Origin: Algibacter lectus
GTDB taxonomy: Bacteria; Bacteroidota; Bacteroidia; Flavobacteriales; Flavobacteriaceae
Reading direction: 5' to 3'
Length of the DNA: 64,000 nucleotides
NCBI RefSeq assembly: GCF_900112395.1
Contig: NZ_FOLN01000001.1
Location: 248,001 to 312,000, forward strand
A program made the translations under genes and the position numbers. Of the stretch, positions 28,651-38,192 are shown one piece after another (position 1 is the stretch's first letter; the number at the start of each line of letters is the position of its first letter). Under the pieces are notes generated by a model that saw nothing but the letters and a program-made list of their open reading frames with translations, was not told the DNA's origin and did no database searches.

Positions 28651-30489
28651 ATGAAAAAACTGAGTAAATTATCCCTTTTTTCGTTAATACTAATAGCATC
28701 CATTACCTCTGCGAACGCACAAACTACAGAAAAATCTGTTCCAGTTTTTAAAAATGGAGAAGCTCAAATTGTCCCAGGATTTGACGCCCCTAAAGATTGG
28801 ATTAGACACGACCTTTGGGTTGAAACAGAATTTGATACCGACGGCGACAATAAACTAGACAGAGTACACGTAGCGGTTACAAGACCAATACAAACCGATA
28901 CGGAAGGCCTTAAATTACCAATTATTTATGTTTCTAGCCCATATTTTGCTGGAACTGCCGAAAACACGCCTGCGTTATTTTGGAATGTTAATCATGAATT
29001 GGGTGAAATGGGAAAACCGCGTACACATACACCCGTTAATAGAAAAGGAAAACGACCAATTATTTCAAATTCACATATTAGAAAATGGGTACCACGAGGT
29101 TATATTGTAGTACACTCATCATCTCCAGGAACAGGACTTTCTCAAGGATCCCCAACTATTGGAGGCGATAACGAATCTTTAGCACCTAAAGCTGTTATTG
29201 ATTGGTTGTGCGGACGCATACCTGGTTACGAATCTCCATATGGAGATAAAAAAGTTCATGCATATTGGTCTACCGGTGTCGTTGGAATGACAGGTACATC
29301 ATACAACGGAACCATTCCTTTAGCTGCCGCAACAACAGGTGTAGAAGGTCTTAAAGCTATTATTCCAATCGCCCCTAACACGTCATATTATCACTACTAC
29401 AGATCTAATGGATTAGTAAGATCTCCAGGTGGTTATTTAGGAGAAGATATTGATGTGCTTTTCGATTTTGTCCATAGTGGAGACGAATCCAAACGCGCTT
29501 ACAATAGTGCCACAGTCAGAGACAAAGAAATGATGAACGGCATGGATAGAATTACTGGCGATTATAACGACTTTTGGGCTGGACGAGATTATATTAATGA
29601 CATGAAACCTATGAAAGCGGCTTTATTGATGTCGCACGGGTTTAATGACTGGAATGTTATGCCAGAGCATAGCTATAGAATCTACAATAAAGCTAGAGAA
29701 ATGGGGATCCCTTCTCAAATCTACTACCACCAAAATGGACACGGAGGACCACCACCATTAACCTTAATGAATAGATGGTTTACACACTATTTACATGGTA
29801 TTGAAAATGGTGTAGAAAATGATCCCCGTGCATGGATAGTTCGTGAAAACGATGACAAAGAAAACCCAACACCTTATACTGATTATCCAAATCCTGACGC
29901 TTCTCCAATAACCCTACACCTAAACGCTGGTGCTCCAAAAATTGGACAATTAAGTATCGCTAAACCAGATAATCAAGGCACAGAAACTTTAGTAGATAAT
30001 TATTCTTTTGATGGATCCTCACTAGCTAGTGCTGAAGAAACGGAACACCGTTTATTATACGTTACTCCTATTTTTAAAGAAAACGTTCATCTTTCTGGAA
30101 TTCCAAAAATAACTATAAATGTTTCTAGTAGTAAAGCTGCCGCCAACCTTTCGGTTTGGTTAGTATCTCTACCTTGGGATCAACATAAAACGACTAAAAT
30201 AACCGACAATATTATAACACGCGGTTGGGCAGATCCACAGAATTACAAATCGATACGCAAAAGTGAACCATTAAAAAAAGGTAAGTTTTACCAAGTATCT
30301 TTTGATTTAATACCAGATGATCAAATTATTGAAAAAGGCCAACAAATTGGTTTAATGATTTTCTCAAGTGATAAGGAATACACCTTACACCCAAAACCTG
30401 GAACTGAATTAACAATCGATTTAGACAAAACAACGCTAGAATTACCTATTGTTGGAGGTCTTAAATCATTTAATAATGCTGTAAAATAA
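28651..30489 (+). CDS. S15/CocE-family Xaa-Pro dipeptidyl-peptidase-like hydrolase
   Basis: 612 residues with signal peptide (SLILIASITSANAQ). Alpha/beta-hydrolase domain with nucleophile Ser217 in GMTGTSYNGT, an Asp in MSHGFNDWNV (~330) and a His in YYHQNGHGGPP (~362). The C-terminal jelly-roll domain (~430-600, e.g. VHLSGIPKITINVS) is that of PepX/CocE proteins. Known S15 enzymes release X-Pro dipeptides. Next to three metallopeptidases this points to use of the protein part of a Pro-rich glycoprotein (inference). An esterase activity as in CocE cannot be excluded. Own transcript with a terminator at 30.5 kb. Confidence 0.88.
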   Translation: MKKLSKLSLFSLILIASITSANAQTTEKSVPVFKNGEAQIVPGFDAPKDWIRHDLWVETEFDTDGDNKLDRVHVAVTRPIQTDTEGLKLPIIYVSSPYFAGTAENTPALFWNVNHELGEMGKPRTHTPVNRKGKRPIISNSHIRKWVPRGYIVVHSSSPGTGLSQGSPTIGGDNESLAPKAVIDWLCGRIPGYESPYGDKKVHAYWSTGVVGMTGTSYNGTIPLAAATTGVEGLKAIIPIAPNTSYYHYYRSNGLVRSPGGYLGEDIDVLFDFVHSGDESKRAYNSATVRDKEMMNGMDRITGDYNDFWAGRDYINDMKPMKAALLMSHGFNDWNVMPEHSYRIYNKAREMGIPSQIYYHQNGHGGPPPLTLMNRWFTHYLHGIENGVENDPRAWIVRENDDKENPTPYTDYPNPDASPITLHLNAGAPKIGQLSIAKPDNQGTETLVDNYSFDGSSLASAEETEHRLLYVTPIFKENVHLSGIPKITINVSSSKAAANLSVWLVSLPWDQHKTTKITDNIITRGWADPQNYKSIRKSEPLKKGKFYQVSFDLIPDDQIIEKGQQIGLMIFSSDKEYTLHPKPGTELTIDLDKTTLELPIVGGLKSFNNAVK

Positions 30490-30518
30490 TATTTGTAGTT
30501 TTTTAAAGACACATCATT

Positions 30519-30577
30519 AAAATCCAGTATTTTTTTAAATTTATCATATAATTTTAAAAGTACTGGATTTTTATTTT
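30519..30577 (+). terminator. Terminator after the S15 hydrolase gene
   Basis: AAATCCAGTA (ending at 30529) pairs with TACTGGATTT (30561-30570) across an AT-rich loop, followed by a T-rich run. Confidence 0.7.
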
Positions 30578-30676
30578 TCAGCTAAACAAAAAGACTTTTA
30601 AGAACCAAATACTGCAGATTAAACGAAACGATATTCGAAAAAAATCAAAGCACAACCCTCAACTTGACATGGCTCT

Positions 30677-32995
30677 ATGAAAAAACGACTGCTCTTTATT
30701 TTTATAATATTTTACGTATTCCACGCAACAGCTCAAAACGATTGGCAAGCCAATTGGATTACCGATGCTAGCGCTAAAAATGAAGTAAATTCCTGGTATA
30801 GTTTTCGAAAAGATTTTTCACTTAAAAAAGTGCCTCAAGAGGCTTTAACTCAAATTGCAATTGACAGTAAATATTGGCTTTGGATAAATGGAGAACTCGT
30901 TGTTTTTGAAGGCGGACTAAAACGTGGCCCTACCCCAAAAAACACATATTATGATGAAATAGATATTTCTAAATATCTAAAAAAAGGCGAAAACAATATT
31001 TCTGTTTTAGGTTGGTTTTTTGGCAAAGAGGGATTCTCACATAAAAATAGTGGTCAGTTTGGCTTCCTATTCCAATGTATTTCACCAGGCATAAACATCA
31101 TTAGTGATAGCTCCTGGAAAGTAACACAAAACACAGCTTACGAAAGCTGCCCAGAACCACTTCCTAATTTTCGATTACCAGAATCTAGCATACGCTATAA
31201 TGCACAAAAAGATATTGGGAATTGGCAAAGCCCCAACTACAAAACAAACCACTGGAAGCAAGCCAAAATAATAGGCAAGCCACCAATGGCACCATGGAAT
31301 AACTTAGTACTTAGACCAATTCCTCAATGGAAAGATTCAAAATTAAAACCGTATATAAAAGCACCGCAATTCCCTATTCAGTTCGATAGAGACACCACTA
31401 TTATATGCACCTTACCATCTAATATTCAAATCACGCCCTATCTCAAGATTGAAACCCAAGATGCAGGTAAATTAATCGAAATAAAAACTGAAAACTTTAT
31501 GGGTGGCGGATCTCCCAATGTATATGCGCAATATATATCCAATAAAGGAATTCAGGAATATGAAAGCTATGGTTGGATGAATGGCCAAACGGTAGAATAT
31601 AAAATTCCCGCAGGTGTAAAAGTGCTAGACCTTAAATATAGAGAAACAGGTTACGATACCGAATTTGCTGGAAGCTTTAGCAGTTCGGACCCTTTTTTAA
31701 ATAAAATCTGGAAAAAATCCTTACGCACGCTCTACGTAACCATGCGTGATACTTACATGGATTGTCCAGATCGTGAACGCGCACAATGGTGGGGAGACGC
31801 AGTTAATGAAGGCGGAGAGGCGTTTTACGCACTAGACACCAATAGCCATGCTTTGTTAAAAAAAGGTATGTACGAATTAATTAATTGGCAAAGAGCAGAC
31901 AGCACATTGTTCTCCCCGGTTCCCGCAGGAAATTGGAGTAAAGAACTCCCCGTACAAATGCTTGCTAGTGTTGGCTACTACGGCTTTTGGAACTACTACC
32001 TAAACACCGGTGACAAGCAGTCCATGCAAGATTTATATCAAGGCGTACGAAAGTATTTAAAAATATGGCAAACACATGACGATGGCTCCATAGTATTCCG
32101 AAAAGGCGATTGGTCTTGGGGGGATTGGGGTAGAAATAAAGACATGAAACTTATTACTAATGGCTTTTATTACCTCGCCTTAAAAGGCGCTTTAAACATG
32201 GCTAAATCACTTAATAAAACCGAAGATATTGCTGAGTACAACGCCGCTATGGTACGTATAAAAAAGGTTTACAACACTAAATATTGGACAGGTAAAGCCT
32301 ATCGTCATCCTCTTTATAAAGGAAAAACGGATGACCGATCTCAAGCCCTTGCCATTGTTGCAGGTATTGCAGATCTAGAAAAACACCCTGCTTTATTAGA
32401 AACCTTTAAAACCGAAGAACATGCTAGTCCATATATGGAGAAATATGTTTTAGAAGCTTTATTTCAAATGGGCTATGTAGATTACGGGATTACCAGAATG
32501 AAAAAACGATTTGGCGACATGGTAAATCACCCAGACTACACGACCCTTTTCGAAGGTTGGGGCATTGGAGAAGAAGGTTTTGGAGGCGGTACAACCAATC
32601 ATGCTTGGAGCGGTGGAGCCTTAACGATACTATCACAATATTTATGTGGTATAGAACCTGTTAAACCCGGATATACTGTTTTTCAAATTATTCCCAACCC
32701 TGGATCGGTAAAATCAGCTTCAGCAGAAATTCAATCTGTAAAAGGTATCATTAAAAGCAATTATGAAAATTCCGAAAAACTTTTCACACTAAATGTATCT
32801 ATTCCAAAAGGAACAGAAGCTATAGTAGGAATCCCATCAAGCAACACACAGCTTATAAAAATAAATAATAACACCATTTGGAACCGCGGTAAACATATAA
32901 AAAACAAGCATGTATTAAAATATCTTGGCGCTGTAGATAACCATATTTTATTTCGAATAAACGAAGGAGACTACACTTTAAAAGCTAATAAATAA
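30677..32995 (+). CDS. GH78-like alpha-L-rhamnosidase
   Basis: 772 residues with signal peptide (LLFIFIIFYVFHATAQ). N-terminal beta-sandwich domains (ANWITDASAKNEVNSWYSFR, then RKDFSL and the NNISVLGWFFG strand), then an (alpha/alpha)6 barrel with MDCPDRERAQWWGDAVNEGG, the family signature carrying acidic catalytic residues, and GWGIGEEGFGGGTTNHAWSGG near the end of the barrel. The final ~90 residues form the usual C-terminal beta domain. GH78 enzymes remove terminal alpha-L-rhamnose; related families act on other 6-deoxy sugars. Four bases before a GTTATG at 33000 and 58 bases before the GH97 start, so it is co-transcribed with GH97. Confidence 0.88.
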   Translation: MKKRLLFIFIIFYVFHATAQNDWQANWITDASAKNEVNSWYSFRKDFSLKKVPQEALTQIAIDSKYWLWINGELVVFEGGLKRGPTPKNTYYDEIDISKYLKKGENNISVLGWFFGKEGFSHKNSGQFGFLFQCISPGINIISDSSWKVTQNTAYESCPEPLPNFRLPESSIRYNAQKDIGNWQSPNYKTNHWKQAKIIGKPPMAPWNNLVLRPIPQWKDSKLKPYIKAPQFPIQFDRDTTIICTLPSNIQITPYLKIETQDAGKLIEIKTENFMGGGSPNVYAQYISNKGIQEYESYGWMNGQTVEYKIPAGVKVLDLKYRETGYDTEFAGSFSSSDPFLNKIWKKSLRTLYVTMRDTYMDCPDRERAQWWGDAVNEGGEAFYALDTNSHALLKKGMYELINWQRADSTLFSPVPAGNWSKELPVQMLASVGYYGFWNYYLNTGDKQSMQDLYQGVRKYLKIWQTHDDGSIVFRKGDWSWGDWGRNKDMKLITNGFYYLALKGALNMAKSLNKTEDIAEYNAAMVRIKKVYNTKYWTGKAYRHPLYKGKTDDRSQALAIVAGIADLEKHPALLETFKTEEHASPYMEKYVLEALFQMGYVDYGITRMKKRFGDMVNHPDYTTLFEGWGIGEEGFGGGTTNHAWSGGALTILSQYLCGIEPVKPGYTVFQIIPNPGSVKSASAEIQSVKGIIKSNYENSEKLFTLNVSIPKGTEAIVGIPSSNTQLIKINNNTIWNRGKHIKNKHVLKYLGAVDNHILFRINEGDYTLKANK

Positions 32996-33053
32996 CGTTA
33001 TGTTTTATACCACCAACACCATAAAAACTAAACAAATTAAAACCCCAATTAAG

Positions 33054-35018
33054 ATGAAAAAAATAGTGCTCGTGCTTATTATGTTTTTGATAATTCATCA
33101 AACATATTCACAAGATTACACCATAAAATCGCCTAACGAAACCATACAGCTTCACCTTAAAGTAGACAAAGACATCTCTTGGACGGCTTCATTAAAAGGC
33201 CACACCATTATTAAAGATGTTAAAATAGGTATGGATTTCACTTCAGGTGAAAATTTTGGTACAAATGCCCAAGTCAAAGCGCATGCTACTAAAAAAACCA
33301 CTTCAATGATTTATCCTGGGGTACCTCATAAAGATGCCGAAATTAAAGATGAATACACACAATTAGTGCTTACATTCAAAGGAAAGTACCAACTAGAAAT
33401 CCGCGCTTACAATGATGGTGTTGCATATCAATTTACAGATAAAAACAAAAGAAACCGCAACGTTAAGGCAGAGACATTAAACATTACTTTTCCTGAAGAT
33501 GCCACTTCCTTTTTCCCAAAAGAAAACTCCATGTACTCTCACAATGAGCGTTTATATTTAAACAAAGTGGTCGCAGAAATACCAGCTACCGAATTTTGTA
33601 GCTTACCCGTAGTTTTTAATACAGATACAGCAAAAGTATTATTCACAGAAACCGCGCTTCACGATTATCCTGGAATGTTTTTAAAAGGCAATGGGAATTC
33701 AACAGTAAACGCTATTTTTCCAAAATTTGTTCTTGAAGCTGTAGATCATAAAATGGAGCCAGACCGTAACCAAACCATCAATAAAGAAGCCGATTTTATA
33801 GCAAAAGCATCGGATAATAAAACATACCCTTGGAGGGTTTTTATAATTAGTGATGATGATCGCACCTTTATAGAAAGCAATCTAACCTATCAATTAGCAA
33901 AACCACAAGCTATAGAAAATACCGACTGGATTAAACCTGGTAAAGTGGCATGGGATTGGTATAATGCGAACAACATTTATGGTGTAGATTTTAAATCCGG
34001 ACTAAATACTGCTACCTATAAATATTATATCGATTTTGCTTCGTCTAATAAAATAGAATACATAATACTGGATGAAGGTTGGACTAAATCTACCACAGAA
34101 ATTCTCGATTATAGTCCAAATATTGACGTACCAGAATTAATTAGATACGGCAAAGAAAAAGGTGTAGATATTATTCTTTGGACACTTTGGAAACCACTTG
34201 ACGCTAACCTTACTACTATTTTAGACAAATACAAAAGTTGGGGAGCAAAGGGTATTAAAGTGGATTTTATGCAGCGTAATGACCAATATATGGTAAATTC
34301 ATACGAGCAAATAGCCATGGAATGTGCTAAACGCGAATTATTAGTAGATTTTCATGGTTCATTTAAACCTTCTGGCTTAAGACGCCAATACCCAAACGTT
34401 ATTAATTACGAAGGTGTAAAAGGTAGCGAAAACAACAAATGGAGTAAAGATGTTACCCCAGAACATAATGTAACCATTCCTTTTATTAGAATGGCAGCAG
34501 GCCCAATGGATTATACTCCTGGCGCTATGAGCAACGGGCAACGAGCAAATTATATAGTAAAAGGAAAACGCCCAATGAGTATGGGAACCCGTGCTCACCA
34601 AGTGGCTATGTATGTTGTTTATGAAGCCCCTTTACAAATGCTTTGCGATTCGCCATCCCGTTATTATAAAGAACAAGAAACGGTAGATTTTATTACACAA
34701 ATTCCAACCATTTGGGATGAAACTATCGTATTGCACGGCGCCATAGGTGACTATATTGCTGTAGCCCGAAGAAAAGATAACACTTGGTACATTGGAGCTA
34801 TGACAGATTGGTCTCCGAGAGCCTTGGAATTAGATCTCGCGTTTTTAAAAGCAGGAAACTATAACATGGAAATATTTAAAGATGGAGTAAACGCAAACCG
34901 CTTTGCAGAAGACTATAAAAAGGACCTAATAGAAGTGAATTCGAATTCAAAAATTAAAGCAAAAATGGCTCCAGGCGGTGGTTGGTCAGCAATAATAACC
35001 ATTAAAAAACAGGATTAA
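33054..35018 (+). CDS. GH97 alpha-galactosidase/alpha-glucosidase-like enzyme
   Basis: I use the ATG at 33054, which starts a proper signal peptide (MKKIVLVLIMFLIIHQTYSQ); the frame is open from 33000 but the extra 18 residues lack sense as a signal. N-terminal beta-super-sandwich (~20-290), then TIM barrel: WDWYNANNIYGVDF, IILDEGWTKS, then GIKVDFMQRNDQ, where an Asp stands at the position of the nucleophile in retaining GH97 alpha-galactosidases, with INYEGVKGSE supplying a candidate acid/base Glu. GH97 members with this Asp retain configuration; inverting SusB-type enzymes use Glu instead. So alpha-galactosidase is favoured. Calcium is usually required. Ends the rhamnosidase-GH97 pair. Confidence 0.9.
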   Translation: MKKIVLVLIMFLIIHQTYSQDYTIKSPNETIQLHLKVDKDISWTASLKGHTIIKDVKIGMDFTSGENFGTNAQVKAHATKKTTSMIYPGVPHKDAEIKDEYTQLVLTFKGKYQLEIRAYNDGVAYQFTDKNKRNRNVKAETLNITFPEDATSFFPKENSMYSHNERLYLNKVVAEIPATEFCSLPVVFNTDTAKVLFTETALHDYPGMFLKGNGNSTVNAIFPKFVLEAVDHKMEPDRNQTINKEADFIAKASDNKTYPWRVFIISDDDRTFIESNLTYQLAKPQAIENTDWIKPGKVAWDWYNANNIYGVDFKSGLNTATYKYYIDFASSNKIEYIILDEGWTKSTTEILDYSPNIDVPELIRYGKEKGVDIILWTLWKPLDANLTTILDKYKSWGAKGIKVDFMQRNDQYMVNSYEQIAMECAKRELLVDFHGSFKPSGLRRQYPNVINYEGVKGSENNKWSKDVTPEHNVTIPFIRMAAGPMDYTPGAMSNGQRANYIVKGKRPMSMGTRAHQVAMYVVYEAPLQMLCDSPSRYYKEQETVDFITQIPTIWDETIVLHGAIGDYIAVARRKDNTWYIGAMTDWSPRALELDLAFLKAGNYNMEIFKDGVNANRFAEDYKKDLIEVNSNSKIKAKMAPGGGWSAIITIKKQD

Positions 35019-35247
35019 TTAAATACCTATATTTCTAAATTATTAACTACATATTTTCAGTAATTCCTTTTTACAAAAAAGAAATTACTAAATCTAAATA
35101 ACAAAAACCCAACACATACAAACAGTGAAATAGCCGGGAATTGGTAGGTCTCTTTTCATTATTATTTTTTTCTTGTGGGTTTTAAATGACAACTGAACAC
35201 TTTTATCATATCATTTTGTTTAAATAGTATGATTTTTGGCTAATAAG

Positions 35248-35282
35248 TTGCACATATCTTTCATACTACAATTTTAACTTTG
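35248..35282 (+). promoter_or_regulatory. Candidate promoter for the tandem M60-like genes
   Basis: TAACTTTG (35275-35282) matches TAnnTTTG; a TTG lies 24 bases upstream (35248-35250). It is 93 bases before the start of the first M60-like gene. Nothing else is apparent in the 35019-35375 gap. Confidence 0.45.
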
Positions 35283-35375
35283 TAATTAAAATAGAACCAG
35301 AAAGCTGTTTTTAATAATCACTAGCTTTTCTTAAGTTCTAAACTTTTAAAATAATTCCTAAACAATTACTTAATC

Positions 35376-37862
35376 ATGCAAAAAAAAATAAGGGTTAAAC
35401 ATTTTATACTATTGCTCTTGCTTGCAATATCTTCATCATCTATCGCCACTAATAATTTGTTATCAGTAGGATCTACTTCAACAAACATTAAGTCTAGCGA
35501 AACAAATAAAGCCAAAGCATTATTAGCACAATTAAAGAAAGTAAAAAAACACCTTTCTAATAAGTCTGTATTATCAACTACCGAACTAGAAACAGTAGGC
35601 CAAGCTATTAAAGCTGACGACTTATTATTTGCAGACCATTTTGATGTTATTGAAAGTGCATTAGATATAATTGATTTATATGAATCTAAACATGGTGGTT
35701 TATTTACAAAAGGCACCAAATCTATGGGAGGCTATAGCAGAACAGCAGCTGGCTTTGAACTTGAAAATGTAATGCTTGTTATTATGCAAGCTGTTATAGA
35801 CAACTCTTATACAGAAGCAAACTTAACAACCTATCCAAAACTCTTTAAAAACAGATTATTCAAAACCTCTTCATATTTCCCTGGAGCAGTAGCACAACCT
35901 GCTGATGCTTCTCAAAGCTACACCATTAAAATTAATGGAACACACCTAAAAAAACCTGGCACACCAGCTAATTACGAAACCGAAGATGCTAGACGACCAA
36001 CAGGTTGTTATTTAGCACCGGGAAGCGTTGCAAAAGTAACCGTTCCATCATCACTAGTTGGTATTGGAGCATCTATATTAGTAGGCGCACACACTTGGGA
36101 CTTAACAAAGAAAAAAGACATTAAACGTATAGATCGTGTTACAACAAAGTACGCCATAAATAACACCACCATAACCATTGCAAACCCACTAGGTGGAGGT
36201 GTTTATATAAACGTTCCTTTCCAAAAAGATTTAGGCATTCTAAACATTACATTAGAAAATGTTGTTCGATCGCCTTACTATGCAAGAACAGTTGCAAACC
36301 AAACCAGCTTAAGTGATTGGAAAAATATTGAAAGATTACACGATGCCCCTTGGACGGATATTGAAACCGATAAGGTTATGATGCAAGTACCAACTTCTTG
36401 GATCTATAATTTTGATGGCATTGAAACAACCATGGACGATTGGGATATGGCTATGGATGCGATTTCAACACTTTTAGGACGACCAACTACACGATCTAAA
36501 ACAACCATTTACATGCAAGTGGATATCATAAAAAGAGGAAAAGCTAACTTCCCTGGATACCCACAATCTAACGTGTCTTACGATCCGTACAAAGACTACA
36601 AAGGTTACCACAGTAGTTATTTAACAGATGGACCAAGAGACCAACGCGGTTATTTAACCAACGTATTATTTCACGAACAAGGACACGCCGAAAAAATATA
36701 TAAGTTTAAAGGTGAAATTGAATCTATGATTAATTTCCTTTGGGTAGCTGTACATAACAAAAAATATGGTGTAGAGTTAAACAAAGCTTTTGAAGAATCT
36801 TTTAATGGCTATGGCATATCGCATTCTATTGAAGAAGCTGCCATAAGCTGGATGATTACCGAAAACTTTAGATCTGGAAATACCATGAGTTCTAAAACAA
36901 GAGAAATGCGTCAAGAGTTTTCATACCAACCTAGAGGCCATGCAAAATATGCCGATTTAGTACGTCTTTTTGATTGGAAAGCTATTGAGGACTTTTATGC
37001 CAACACAAGCAAAATGTATGACAGAGGAGAGATAAATTTTTCTGAACCAAACCGTGTAAACGAAGTTCCTACAGACGACAGAATTTTAAGAATGTCTCAA
37101 GCAGCTGGTTACGATTTACGTCCGCTTATTCACTTTTGGGGTATTCACCCAATAGACTTTAAAAACTTAGAAGCTGATATTAAAAAGAACGATTTAAAAA
37201 AATCTACAGCTATTTACGATCAATTATCTTTCTACAAAACTATAGTACCAAAAGATAACGAAGCTTTTAGAGCTTTTGGCCTAGAAGATTTTAAATCTGA
37301 AAAAATAAAAAATGCTACGTTTTACGATCATGCCTCACAGAGTTACTATCAAGGTTTCTTAAAAAAATGGTGGAATGATTACAATACACCAGAAGCAGAG
37401 AAAACAGTTAACCAAATACAAACTATAATAGACTTGTATTTCCCTAATGGTAGACCGGAAGAAGATAATACATCTTGTGAGCAAATTGCTCCTGTTTCCG
37501 TAAAAGCAAGCACAGCTTTAAATCCTGAAAACACTTTAGATAACAATCCTAAAACATCATGGAAAGCACAAGGAAATGATGCTTACTTAATTTATGACTT
37601 AGGAGCTATTTATGATATTTGCGACTTAGAGATTAAGTTTGAAAACAAAAAGGATCAGTTCAATTATTTCGATATACAGGTTTCCAGAGAAAACAAAACG
37701 TATATGGAAGTGAAACAAGGTTTATCTAGTAGTAAAACAAAAAAGGATTTTGATAACTATTCCATTTCTAGAAAAGCACGCTATATTAAAATTATAGGTC
37801 GTGGAAATGAAACCGACGATTGGAATAGTATTAGCGATGTAAAATTCTATGTTCAAAAATAA
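35376..37862 (+). CDS. M60-like (enhancin-type) metallopeptidase with F5/8 type C carbohydrate-binding domain, copy 1
   Basis: 828 residues with signal peptide (HFILLLLLAISSSSIATN). The zinc motif is His433-Glu434-x-x-His437 (FHEQGHAEK), with a distal glutamate in GEIES (447/449), fitting the M60 pattern HExxH-x(8-28)-E. An N-terminal helical/propeptide region (~40-170) and a beta-rich domain (~180-300) precede it. The last ~135 residues are an F5/8 type C (CBM32-like) domain: NTLDNNPKTSWKAQG and ARYIKIIGRGNETDDWNS. M60-like proteins cleave mucin-type glycoproteins near O-glycans. Highly similar throughout to the next gene but lacks a type IX sorting domain, so it is probably exported differently or stays periplasmic. 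Confidence 0.9.
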   Translation: MQKKIRVKHFILLLLLAISSSSIATNNLLSVGSTSTNIKSSETNKAKALLAQLKKVKKHLSNKSVLSTTELETVGQAIKADDLLFADHFDVIESALDIIDLYESKHGGLFTKGTKSMGGYSRTAAGFELENVMLVIMQAVIDNSYTEANLTTYPKLFKNRLFKTSSYFPGAVAQPADASQSYTIKINGTHLKKPGTPANYETEDARRPTGCYLAPGSVAKVTVPSSLVGIGASILVGAHTWDLTKKKDIKRIDRVTTKYAINNTTITIANPLGGGVYINVPFQKDLGILNITLENVVRSPYYARTVANQTSLSDWKNIERLHDAPWTDIETDKVMMQVPTSWIYNFDGIETTMDDWDMAMDAISTLLGRPTTRSKTTIYMQVDIIKRGKANFPGYPQSNVSYDPYKDYKGYHSSYLTDGPRDQRGYLTNVLFHEQGHAEKIYKFKGEIESMINFLWVAVHNKKYGVELNKAFEESFNGYGISHSIEEAAISWMITENFRSGNTMSSKTREMRQEFSYQPRGHAKYADLVRLFDWKAIEDFYANTSKMYDRGEINFSEPNRVNEVPTDDRILRMSQAAGYDLRPLIHFWGIHPIDFKNLEADIKKNDLKKSTAIYDQLSFYKTIVPKDNEAFRAFGLEDFKSEKIKNATFYDHASQSYYQGFLKKWWNDYNTPEAEKTVNQIQTIIDLYFPNGRPEEDNTSCEQIAPVSVKASTALNPENTLDNNPKTSWKAQGNDAYLIYDLGAIYDICDLEIKFENKKDQFNYFDIQVSRENKTYMEVKQGLSSSKTKKDFDNYSISRKARYIKIIGRGNETDDWNSISDVKFYVQK

Positions 37863-37949
37863 ATAGTAACCCAAAATAATTTAACCCACATTTTCAATGT
37901 GTAGTTCTAATTAATTTATACAGATTATTGTAGAACTAAAAACAAGCTA

Positions 37950-37989
37950 AAAGCCTACACAATAACTTTATTGTATAGGCTTTTTTTTG
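37950..37989 (+). terminator. Terminator between the two M60-like genes
   Basis: AAGCCTACACAAT (37951-37963) pairs with ATTGTATAGGCTT (ending 37982) with one mismatch, followed by eight Ts. The tandem copies are therefore separately transcribed. No other feature is seen in 37863-38192. Confidence 0.8.
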
Positions 37990-38192
37990 ATTTACAAAGC
38001 CCTTTATCAATGCATTCTCATAGAAATTAAAAATAGAATTTTATCAAGATAGTATCATATCACGCTAATAAGGTGTAATATTTTCTTACTTAAAAAACAT
38101 AATATTGTATAAATAAACACTTTAGCAGTTAATATTTCAAAAAGAACCTTTCTTTATCGAAGTTGCAACCGCACTAAAATAACTTTTAAATT

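Noticed and set aside
35366-35719. 117-codon minus-strand frame at the start of the first M60-like gene
   Set aside because: It is the antisense shadow of a clear signal-peptide-bearing gene and has no family likeness.
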